The notes below the pieces were generated by a model. The model was not told the origin of the DNA, ran no database searches, and saw only the letters and a program-made list of their open reading frames with translations. The position numbers and the translations under genes were made by a program. DNA of 64,000 bases from Billgrantia lactosivorans. Its GTDB lineage: Bacteria; Pseudomonadota; Gammaproteobacteria; Pseudomonadales; Halomonadaceae. This document shows, in pieces, positions 1 through 6,702 of this stretch (position 1 is its first letter; every line of letters starts with the position of its first letter). The DNA lies in NCBI RefSeq assembly GCF_003254665.1, contig NZ_QHGY01000013.1, positions 1 through 64,000 on the forward strand, given 5' to 3'.

Positions 1-546
1 GCTCCAGATCGATTCGAAATGCGCCCTGGGAATCGCCACGGTGCCCACGGCGGGGTCCCCCAGCAGCACGCTTTCCCGATCCACGCCCTTGAATACCACG
101 AAGTGCCGGTAGCCCGCGGTGTCGATCAGGGTGATGGCGGGGATCCCGATGCGTTCCAGGTCCTCGAGGCCTACCCGGAAGCCATCCGAATTCAACCCTT
201 GGGCATCGAGGTAGCGCTTCATGTCGAGCATCGAGAAACCCTGCTCCCGGATCTGTTCCACTTCACCGTCACGGATCATCGACTCGAAGACTTCTGCTTC
301 CGAGGTCGGCCTGTCGTAGTGATAAGTGAGCAGCGTCGCCACCGCGGCAGCGCCGCAGCTGTAGTCGTACTGCTGGGCGACGACGCCGTCCCAGCGCATC
401 TCCTGGTGGCTCCGGGCCGCCACCGTGACCGAGCCGAAACCTCCATTCAATGCGATCGTGACCGGCGCCGCCTGCAGCGGTATCACCGGTAGGCTCAGGA
501 CGGCGCAGCTCGCCGCCAAACCAAGCCACCTCAGGGTTCTGGTCAT
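1..546 (-). CDS. C39-family cysteine peptidase, FapD-like (3' end outside window)
   Basis: The 182 visible codons begin with a signal-peptide-like stretch (residues 1-27: basic start, hydrophobic core, AA-A end) followed by a peptidase C39 fold. The catalytic Cys is at residue 64 in YDYSCGAAAVATLL, with a Gln pair just before it (oxyanion hole). The His is at residue 148 in YRHFVVFKGV and the Asp at 164 in LLGDPAVG. C39 enzymes cleave leader peptides. Here there is no visible ABC-transporter part, and the protein looks exported, as in FapD of the Pseudomonas Fap amyloid system. It lies 24 bases after a small exported protein and behind a glycine-rich exported protein on the same strand, so those are the likely substrates or partners. 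The frame is open at the window edge and the C-terminus is not seen. Family assignment is firm; the FapD-like role is inferred. Confidence 0.82.
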   Translation of the reverse strand, partial: MTRTLRWLGLAASCAVLSLPVIPLQAAPVTIALNGGFGSVTVAARSHQEMRWDGVVAQQYDYSCGAAAVATLLTYHYDRPTSEAEVFESMIRDGEVEQIREQGFSMLDMKRYLDAQGLNSDGFRVGLEDLERIGIPAITLIDTAGYRHFVVFKGVDRESVLLGDPAVGTVAIPRAHFESIWS

Positions 547-570
547 GCTGGCCCCCGTCGCGCCCCAGCC

Positions 571-939
571 TTACTGGGGCGCATAGATGCTGATGCTGAC
601 GCCCGTCGAGACCGCATTGGCATGCCCCGTCATGAGATTCATCAGGGTGATGCCCGAGACGTTGTCCATGGCATTGGCCTCGACGGTGATGTTGCCCGAG
701 ACGATCGTACCGGCGGTGAAGGAGGCCCCCTGCGCCACCGCTTCCAAGTCCTGGATACTCTGGACATTGACCAGATTCCGAAATCCCTCCCGGCCGGTAA
801 CGCCCTCCAGATCCGCTGCCTCGATGCGTTGGTGTGCATCGAACCCCGTCATCGCCCCGTCCTCGGCTATCGTCAGTGGACTGGCAAGACCCAAACCGGC
901 CGCCAGCGCAGTCTGCATTGCTCGCCCGATACGCTTCAT
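571..939 (-). CDS. Small exported protein of unknown family next to C39 peptidase
   Basis: The product has 122 residues. I do not recognise a named family. The chosen ATG (939) follows GAGGGAG at good spacing and gives a signal peptide (residues 1 to about 25: basic start, then an Ala/Leu/Gly core). An in-frame start further upstream would add 29 residues unlike a leader. The mature part has no Cys. It carries a segment with NVQSIQDLEAVAQG (57-71), then a beta-prone, Asn/Gly/Val-rich tail with NVSGITLMNLMTGHANA (93-109) and VSTGVSISI (110-118). Such short Asn/Gly/Ala repeats resemble what is seen in amyloid-like or biofilm matrix subunits. It sits between the glycine-rich protein gene and the C39 peptidase gene, all on the minus strand and probably co-transcribed. 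Could be a minor fibre subunit, a nucleator or a peptidase substrate; this is inference. Confidence 0.7.
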   Translation of the reverse strand: MKRIGRAMQTALAAGLGLASPLTIAEDGAMTGFDAHQRIEAADLEGVTGREGFRNLVNVQSIQDLEAVAQGASFTAGTIVSGNITVEANAMDNVSGITLMNLMTGHANAVSTGVSISIYAPQ

Positions 940-1032
940 GGTACCGCTCCCTCTTCCGCCGTTTCGTCGATGGAACCAAGGGAGGGCCGGCAGTCTCGCC
1001 ACCGGCCCTCCGCGCTCAGCGAACACAAGCCA

Positions 1033-2214
1033 TCAGTTACCGATGTTGACGTTGCTGTGTGCCGCCACGTTGGTGCCCGCCAGCTGGGAGTTGTAGATGC
1101 CAGTGGAGAGGTTCATGTTGGCAATGCCGCCGAAGGTACCGGCGCCTGCGGCCATGGAAGCTCCTCCGGTGACGAGGGAAGCGTTGCCGCCGTCACCACC
1201 GGCACCACCGTTGCCGCCATCGCCGGCATAGGCATAGGCATCCCCGCCGGTGCCGGTACCGCCGCCGCCGCCACCGCCATTGCCGGTAGAGTTGCCCCCG
1301 TTGCCGGCCATGGCATCACCGCCCGAGCCGCCAGCGCCACCGGTGCCGCTGCCAGTGCCGGTACCACTGCCGGTACCGCTGCCGGCCCCACCGGTGCCGC
1401 CCGCCACATCGGGCGAGGCAGTTGCATCGCCACTGCTGCTGCCGCCTGCCGAAGTTTCGACATTGTCCTCGACGTCATCCCCGGCGAAGTTACCAGCCAG
1501 CCCGCCCGAGGCGCTGCTGTCGGCACCACCGCTACCGTTGTTGGTATCAGCGCTGCCACCCTGGCCAGCACCAAGACCCAGACCCAGGCCCAGGCCGGTG
1601 CCATCGCCGCCGTCGGCACCATCGCCACCGACCGCCACGGAGTGCCCGCCGTCCCCTCCAGTGCCCTCACCGCCGGCACCGCCGACGCCGACACCGGCGC
1701 TGACACCCAGGGCATCGCCGCCATTGCTGCCGGCGCCACCTTGCGCCCCACTACCGGCGTTGATGTTGATACTTGACCCGGTCACGGTGGAGCGCAGGTC
1801 CTGGATCGCCACCACGCTGGTGCTGGTGTTGTAGGATTCGCTCATGGCCCAGGCATCGCCGCCGGCCCCGGCTGCACCGCCAGCCCCGCCCATACCACCG
1901 GCGCCACCGTTTCCAGCGTCGCTGGAAGCGTCGCTGTTGGCGGAGATCTCGGCTTCACTACCTGCATCGGCCCCGTCGTCCAATTCGCTGGCGTTGTTCC
2001 AGGCCCCAGAGCCGGAATAGCTGTTACTGCCGCCTCCGTCGCCACCGTTGCCGCCGCTGCTGTTGCCGCCGCTACCGCCCACGGCCAGTGCCGCAGAGTT
2101 GACCTGCTGGTCGACGTTCTCGGCGGAACCTGAGCTCGGGTTGGCGTGCGCATTCGAAATGGCGAGCACCAATGCCAGCATGGAGGAACCGGCAATCACG
2201 TAATACTTTTTCAT
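1033..2214 (-). CDS. Glycine-rich exported protein, amyloid/matrix-like
   Basis: The product has 393 residues. It starts at ATG after AGGGAGT and has a classic signal peptide (residues 1-24, ending NAHA). The mature chain is dominated by Gly, Ala, Ser, Asp and Asn, with no Cys and very few aromatic or basic residues. A short motif DQQVNSAALA (35-44) resembles the Asn/Gln/Ala repeat of Fap fibre subunits and of related Pseudomonas proteins often mislabelled heme utilization protein. The middle is GGAGG-type low-complexity sequence with repeated GGDA cores at 118, 166, 298 and 323. A non-glycine island with VVAIQDLRSTVTGSS lies at 134-148. The tail (361-393) is Asn/Ala/Ser-rich with NMNLSTGIYNSQLAGTNVAA. 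It is the first gene of a three-gene minus-strand set with a small exported protein and a C39 peptidase. Probably an extracellular structural or biofilm protein; exact role unknown. Confidence 0.78.
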   Translation of the reverse strand: MKKYYVIAGSSMLALVLAISNAHANPSSGSAENVDQQVNSAALAVGGSGGNSSGGNGGDGGGSNSYSGSGAWNNASELDDGADAGSEAEISANSDASSDAGNGGAGGMGGAGGAAGAGGDAWAMSESYNTSTSVVAIQDLRSTVTGSSININAGSGAQGGAGSNGGDALGVSAGVGVGGAGGEGTGGDGGHSVAVGGDGADGGDGTGLGLGLGLGAGQGGSADTNNGSGGADSSASGGLAGNFAGDDVEDNVETSAGGSSSGDATASPDVAGGTGGAGSGTGSGTGTGSGTGGAGGSGGDAMAGNGGNSTGNGGGGGGGTGTGGDAYAYAGDGGNGGAGGDGGNASLVTGGASMAAGAGTFGGIANMNLSTGIYNSQLAGTNVAAHSNVNIGN

Positions 2215-2678
2215 GTTGAATACTCCCTATCATGCATGATGTTTTTGTTCCCAGAATGACCTGGCCGTCTGAGGTATTTCGTTCGGATTGTCGAAGGAAA
2301 TAACATCCTGTTCGCCTCCCTTTTCCTGCCGAAAACCAGAGACAGTGGTCGCAATACCTATTGGCACTCTCCATGCCACACGCTAGAAAAATCATCAGTA
2401 AACAAAAAGTTGCCTAGCATCAAGGAAAGCCGACCGAGTTGAATCTCGGACGGTTACATAAAATAACAGGGGAGAAGAGGAGAAGAACCGTTACGGAATA
2501 TTAACACTTCTGAGGGGAGCTTCTTTTCTGTTGCTTTAATTCTTTTGTTGTCAAACGGTTACTGGATACCCTGATTGTTTCCCTGTGTTTACAGAGAAAC
2601 TTTCGCCAGGCGAGCCGCTTCGCTGAGGTCAAGGTGGAGCGTGAGCCTGGGCGGTCAGAGGGCAAGGGGTAAAGATGT
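2215..2678. other. Gene-free, AT-richer leader region of the secreted cluster
   Basis: This 464-base stretch is clearly lower in GC than its surroundings and holds no convincing gene: the only frame of note (107 codons, minus strand, 2395-2072) has no family features and runs into the start of the glycine-rich gene. It presumably carries the promoter and a long leader for the minus-strand secreted cluster. Visible elements are an inverted repeat TGGCA-N7-TGCCA (2362-2378) and three scattered GTTAC-containing heptamers (2451, 2488 and 2556). I see no clear terminator for the kinase gene upstream. Confidence 0.55.
2362..2378 (-). promoter_or_regulatory. Inverted repeat with sigma54-like GG-N10-GC spacing
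   Basis: TGGCA and TGCCA are separated by seven bases. Read leftward it gives TGGCAT-N6-TGC, with the GG and GC pairs ten bases apart as in -24/-12 promoters; the mirror strand gives TGGCAC-N6-TGC. It lies about 150 bases upstream of the glycine-rich protein start. It could be a sigma54 promoter, a dyad for a regulator, or chance. Confidence 0.25.
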
Positions 2679-3917
2679 TCAGCCGGCAAACACCCGCTGC
2701 TGGATCAGCAGCGCCAGGGTGTCGGTGGCATTGTCGGCGGTGGTATCGAGGTGCAGCAGTTGCTGACGCTCCTCGTCGCTGAACCCCTCGAACTGCGCGA
2801 GCTGTCGGTTGAGCACCGCGAGGCTCGTCGCCGGGTCCCCCCCCTGGCGCCTGGCACGCTTGACGATGCGCGCCCTGAGCGTTTCCTCGTCGGCCTCGAA
2901 GCTGACGAGGAGCACCGGCAAGCCGCGGGCCTCGCCCTGCTGGCGCAGCAGCTGACGCTGAGCCCGCGTCAGGCAGGTGGCATCGATGCAGGTGGGGATG
3001 CCGCCATTCAGCAGCAGTCCGGCCAGGCTGGCGAGGCGCAGGTAGGTGCGTTCGGTGGTCGAAGGAGCGAAGATATCCACAGCCGGTGCCGCCGCGACCG
3101 CCTGTGGAGAAATCCCGAAGAGGCGCCGCCGCTCGGCGTCAGAGCAGAGCCTCACGGCACCCAGCCGCTCGACGATCTCGGCCATGAAGCGGCTCTTGCC
3201 GCTGCCGGCCGCGCCGACGCCGATGATCAAGGGAGGAAAGCGAAAGTTGGAGACCCGTTCGGCCAGCTCGAGGTAGCGCCGGCACTCCGTCATGACCTCG
3301 GCCAGGTGGAAGGCCGTGCCGCGTCCCGCCTCCCAGCGCTGCAGTGCCCGTCGCGCGCCCGCGAGCGAACGGCACACGGCGAAGACCGAGATGAGGCGTG
3401 TCAGGGCGTAGTCGCCCGACAGCCGCAGGTAGCGGTCGAAGGCGTAGTGGGCAAGGCGCGTCTCGTCCCGCACGTAGAGGCCCACCAGCAGCGACACCAG
3501 ATCGAAGCCAGGGTCCAGGCAGCGCCGGGCCAACGGGTCCGTGGCCTCGAGATCGAGGGCGCTGGACATGATCAGGCGCTGCCGATCGCACAACGCCACG
3601 GTCTGGCGGCCGACGACCCAGCTCGGTCGCGGTGCGCCGCGGTCGTGGAACCACGGCTCGAGTCGCACCAGCTCCTGGGCCAGCCACTGCCTCAGGTCGC
3701 GCAGGCGGCGCCGGTCCTCCTCACCCGTCAGGCGGGCGTCGAGCACCTTCACCTCCTCCTCCACCAGCGCGCGGGTGGCCGCCAGGCAGCAGGAGGCCCC
3801 GGCGTAGGGGAGATCGTCGACCAGGGTGCGGTGGGAGGCCACCAGCGAATCGATCAGTTCATCCAGGCTGAGCGCCGCGGGGGACGTGGCCTGGCGGTTC
3901 GCTGAGGTGGCATCCAT
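2679..3917 (-). CDS. COG2187-like P-loop kinase with degenerate phosphotransferase-like N-terminus
   Basis: The product has 412 residues. The start at 3917 follows AGGAGTG; an upstream in-frame ATG would add 23 residues of hemL-proximal DNA. The C-terminal third is a small-molecule-kinase-like P-loop NTPase: Walker A GVGAAGSGKS at about 233-242, then a region with LCSDAERRRLFG and a Cys/Asp segment IPTCIDATCLTR, as in kinases of the zeta-toxin/COG0645 type. The middle (about 135-200, with DPGFDLVSLLVGLYVRDE and YLRLSGDYALTRL) matches the end of the aminoglycoside-phosphotransferase-like half seen in COG2187 proteins. The usual N-terminal catalytic loop of that half is not recognisable, so the phosphotransferase part looks shortened or inactive. 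Substrate unknown. It is on the same strand as hemL, starting 28 bases after the hemL stop, and may be at the end of that transcript. Confidence 0.72.
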   Translation of the reverse strand: MDATSANRQATSPAALSLDELIDSLVASHRTLVDDLPYAGASCCLAATRALVEEEVKVLDARLTGEEDRRRLRDLRQWLAQELVRLEPWFHDRGAPRPSWVVGRQTVALCDRQRLIMSSALDLEATDPLARRCLDPGFDLVSLLVGLYVRDETRLAHYAFDRYLRLSGDYALTRLISVFAVCRSLAGARRALQRWEAGRGTAFHLAEVMTECRRYLELAERVSNFRFPPLIIGVGAAGSGKSRFMAEIVERLGAVRLCSDAERRRLFGISPQAVAAAPAVDIFAPSTTERTYLRLASLAGLLLNGGIPTCIDATCLTRAQRQLLRQQGEARGLPVLLVSFEADEETLRARIVKRARRQGGDPATSLAVLNRQLAQFEGFSDEERQQLLHLDTTADNATDTLALLIQQRVFAG

Positions 3918-3945
3918 GTTCACTCCTCGTGGCAGCGGTGCCGCG

Positions 3946-5235
3946 TCAGGGCTGGCGCACCAGCGCGAAAGCCCTCTCGGCGGCATCCAGCGTCAGTTGA
4001 ATGTCTTCCGGCGTATGGGCACTGGACATGAAGCCCGCCTCATAGGCCGATGGCGCCAGATAGACGCCTTCGTCCAGCATCGCCGCGAAAAAGCGGCGGA
4101 AGGCATCGACATCGCAGGCCGTGGCCTGGGCGAAGTTGTCGACCCGGGTCTGCCCGGTGAAGAACAGCCCGAACATGCCGCCCGCGCGCTGGGTGATCAG
4201 ATCGACACCAGCGGCATCGGCACGCTCCTGCAATCCGTGGCACAACGTCTCCACGCGCTGCGCCAGGGCATCATGGAAACCGGGCTCGCGCAGCTTGTTC
4301 AGCAGGGCGATGCCCGCCGCCATGGCCAGCGGGTTGCCCGAGAGCGTCCCGGCCTGGTAGACCGGCCCCAGCGGCGAGATCTGCTCCATGATCTCGCGCT
4401 TGCCGCCGAAGGCCCCCACCGGCATGCCGCCGCCGACGATCTTGCCCAGGCAGGTCAGGTCGGGGGTGATGCCGAAGTGCGCCTGGGCACCGCCCATGGC
4501 GACGCGAAAACCGGTCATCACTTCATCAAAGATCAGCACACTCCCGTACTCGGTGCAAACTCGGCGCAGGGCCTCGAGGAAGCCGGGCTGGGGCGGGATG
4601 CAGTTCATGTTGCCGGCGACCGGCTCGACGATGATGCAGGCGATCTCGCTGCCGAGCTCCTCGAAGCAGGCCTCGATCTCGTCGATGTCGTTGTAGGCCA
4701 GCGTGATGGTGTGCTCGGCGAGGGCGGCGGGCACCCCGGGCGAACTGGGCTCGCCGTGAGTCAGCGCGCCGGAGCCGGCCTTGACCAGCAGCGAATCGGA
4801 GTGGCCATGGTAGTTGCCCTCGAACTTGACGATCTTGTCGCGCCCGGTGAAACCGCGCGCCAGCCGGATCGCCGACATGGTGGCCTCGGTGCCCGAGTTG
4901 ACCATGCGCACCAGTTCGATCGAGGGGATCATCTCGCAGATCAGGTCGGCCATGATGGTCTCGATGGCGGTCGGCGTGCCGAACGAGAGTCCGTGGTCGA
5001 GACGACTACGTACGGCTCCGAGCACGTCCGGGTCGGCGTGGCCGGTGATCATCGGCCCCCAGGAGCCGACGTAGTCGACGTAGCGCTTGCCTTCCACGTC
5101 GAACAGGTAGGCGCCCTGGGCTCGCTCGATGAAGACCGGCGGCCGGTGCAGCCCCTTGAAGGCGCGCACGGGGGAGTTGACGCCGCCGGGGATGTGGCGG
5201 CAGGCCTGTTCGAAGAGCGTTGCGGAAGTGGTCAT
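3946..5235 (-). CDS. hemL: Glutamate-1-semialdehyde 2,1-aminomutase (HemL)
   Basis: This PLP enzyme moves the amino group of glutamate-1-semialdehyde to make 5-aminolevulinate, the first committed tetrapyrrole precursor in the C5 pathway; cytosolic. From ATG 5235 the product is 429 residues, the normal family length (about 427). Diagnostic sequence: a start with [16 protein letters not shown], the aminotransferase fold with [15 protein letters not shown], the Asp motif [12 protein letters not shown], and the PLP-binding lysine in [17 protein letters not shown]. The start is preceded by ATGAGGC, a usable ribosome binding site. Unusually, the reading frame stays open upstream through a linker into thiD, so the protein may also be made as the C-terminal half of a 756-residue ThiD-HemL chain. 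hemJ, another haem-pathway gene, is at the head of the same tight cluster. Confidence 0.96.
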   Translation of the reverse strand: MTTSATLFEQACRHIPGGVNSPVRAFKGLHRPPVFIERAQGAYLFDVEGKRYVDYVGSWGPMITGHADPDVLGAVRSRLDHGLSFGTPTAIETIMADLICEMIPSIELVRMVNSGTEATMSAIRLARGFTGRDKIVKFEGNYHGHSDSLLVKAGSGALTHGEPSSPGVPAALAEHTITLAYNDIDEIEACFEELGSEIACIIVEPVAGNMNCIPPQPGFLEALRRVCTEYGSVLIFDEVMTGFRVAMGGAQAHFGITPDLTCLGKIVGGGMPVGAFGGKREIMEQISPLGPVYQAGTLSGNPLAMAAGIALLNKLREPGFHDALAQRVETLCHGLQERADAAGVDLITQRAGGMFGLFFTGQTRVDNFAQATACDVDAFRRFFAAMLDEGVYLAPSAYEAGFMSSAHTPEDIQLTLDAAERAFALVRQP

Positions 5236-6216
5236 GTCAGCCTCATTGCTGTCTCGAAAATGGGTCGTCCCCGTCACGGGCGGTGCCGGGCTCGCGCTGC
5301 CCGGCCTGTGGATAACTTCCTGGATAACCTTGGCATCGCGAGTGCATGAACGGTGAGTTTCGCGCAGGAGAGCGGCCGGGGTCACGCCCGGCGATGATCC
5401 GGGAACGTAACCCGGAAGGCCGGTACGCCGCGGCAGTGCCTGGCCATCGCCCGGCTGCCAGGCATGCGCCAGGGCCTGCCAGGTGAAGCGCTGGGCCTGC
5501 TCGCAGGCCGCATGCAGCGGCTCACCGGCGGCGAGGCGTGCCGCCAGGGCGGCGGCCAGGGTGCAGCCCGAGCCGTGGAAACTGCCCGCCAGCCGAGGCC
5601 AGCGCCAGGCAAAGCGCCCCTGGCCGTCGTACAGCACCAGCTCGACTTCATCGTCCGGCACGCCGGATTCCGGCTCGTCACTGCCGGTCACCAGCACGGC
5701 GCGGCAGCCGTATGACAGCAACCGGCGGACGCGCGACTGATCGTCTCCGGCCTGGGGCCCGGCGAGGCGTGCCAGCTCGAGACGATTGGGAGTTAACGTA
5801 TCCACCAGCGGCAGCAGGCGCGAGCGGAAGGCCTCGACCAAAGTCGCTGTGGATAACTCTTTGCCTCCTCCTGCCTTGAGTACCGGATCGGCAATCACCG
5901 GCACCCCCGGATGCGCCTGGACGATCTCCACCACGGCCTCGAGCATCTCGCGGCTGGCCAGCAGCCCGATCTTGATCGCCGCCGGGCGAAATGCGGCCAG
6001 CTGCCCCACCATCTCGCGGAACAGCTCCACGGGTACCGGTTCCACCCGCCGCACGTCGTGGCAGTCCTGTACCGTCAGCGCGGTCGGCACCGTCACGGCC
6101 CAGCCGCCACAGGCGGCGATCGCCTCGCCGTCGGCGGTGAGTCCCGCCCCGCCCGTGGGGTCGTGACCGGCCAGCACCAGCACGACCGGAAGCTGATCAT
6201 TCTTGGCGTAGGTCAT
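5236..6216 (-). CDS. thiD: Hydroxymethylpyrimidine/phosphomethylpyrimidine kinase (ThiD), without its own stop codon
   Basis: Ribokinase-fold kinase that phosphorylates HMP and HMP-phosphate to HMP-diphosphate for thiamine synthesis; cytosolic. Residues 1 to about 270 are canonical: [18 protein letters not shown] at the start, substrate loop [23 protein letters not shown] in the middle, and the anion-hole motif [15 protein letters not shown] with the family's conserved Cys. The ATG at 6216 is two bases after the hemJ stop, so translation is probably coupled. ThiD normally ends near LPGYVPG (about residue 275). Here no stop follows: about 50 codons of low-quality linker, ending NEAD, lead in frame into the HemL start. 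Either a true fusion or loss of a stop codon. Two perfect DnaA-box nonamers (5307 and 5848) lie in this segment. Confidence 0.88.
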
Positions 6217-6218
6217 GG

Positions 6219-6650
6219 TCAGAACGGCTTGAGCACCGCCAGTAACACGACGCCCAGCAGCGCGATTACCGGCAGTTCGTTGAAAGCGCGGAAGAAGCCA
6301 TGGCTACGCTGGCAGCGGCCCGCGGCGAATTGCTTGAGGTAGACCAGGCAGACGTGGTGGTACACCACCAGCAGCAGCACCAGCAGCAGCTTGGCGTGCA
6401 TCCAGCCCATGCCGAGCCACTGGGGCATGAGGTAGAGCAGCCAGATGCCAAGCCCGATCACCGCGATCATCGACGGCGTCATGATGCCGCGGTAGAGCTT
6501 GCGCTCCATCACCAGGAAGTGGTCGATGGCCTGCTGCTCCCCCTTGTCGCGCGCCATGGCATGGTAGACGTACAGGCGCGGCAGGTAGAACAGCGCGGCG
6601 AACCAGGTCACGACGGCCACGATGTGCAGGGCCTTGATCCAGAGATACAT
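6219..6650 (-). CDS. hemJ: Protoporphyrinogen IX oxidase HemJ
   Basis: The product has 143 residues, the typical length for the HemJ (UPF0093) membrane family, which oxidises protoporphyrinogen IX to protoporphyrin IX in bacteria lacking HemG or HemY. The sequence begins [18 protein letters not shown] with the conserved His early in helix 1. It continues with LPRLYVYHA, a central helix, a Trp-His-Ala-Lys segment ([13 protein letters not shown]) holding a family-conserved Lys, and [12 protein letters not shown]. About four transmembrane helices are visible. The start follows GGGAGTA. It is the first gene of a minus-strand set hemJ-thiD-hemL, with two bases between its stop and the thiD start, which puts two haem-synthesis genes in one transcript. 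Confidence 0.93.
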   Translation of the reverse strand: MYLWIKALHIVAVVTWFAALFYLPRLYVYHAMARDKGEQQAIDHFLVMERKLYRGIMTPSMIAVIGLGIWLLYLMPQWLGMGWMHAKLLLVLLLVVYHHVCLVYLKQFAAGRCQRSHGFFRAFNELPVIALLGVVLLAVLKPF

Positions 6651-6702
6651 GCTTACTCCCAGAAGGTGGTATCGACACGGCCGCGAGCGGGCACTGGCGA
6701 AG

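Larger units (their letters stand above)
3946..6216 (-). other. Continuous ThiD-HemL reading frame (756 codons)
   Basis: A single frame with one start at 6216 and one stop at 3946 joins a complete ThiD (residues 1 to about 275), a Pro/Ser/Thr/Arg-containing linker (about 276-327) and a complete HemL (328-756). An internal ATG with GAGGC upstream at 5235 lets HemL be made alone. Thiamine and haem syntheses are not a known functional pair, which argues for accidental read-through rather than a selected bifunctional enzyme. Confidence 0.7.

Noticed and set aside
1113..1834. Several long open frames on the plus strand and in the second minus frame within the glycine-rich gene
   Set aside because: They are proline, arginine or alanine shadows of GGC/GGT-rich codons; they have no start signals or family features.
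2072..2395. 107-codon minus-strand frame upstream of the glycine-rich gene
   Set aside because: No ribosome binding site and a composition unlike a protein; it overlaps a well-supported gene start in another frame.
2451..2562. Three CGGTTAC/CCGTTAC heptamers in the leader of the secreted cluster
   Set aside because: Spacing is irregular, one copy differs, and seven bases are too short to claim a regulator site.
2751..3905. Long plus-strand frame antisense to the kinase gene, and similar antisense frames across atpA, atpD, uvrD, recG and spoT
   Set aside because: High-GC codon bias keeps antisense frames open; the sense strand encodes recognisable proteins.
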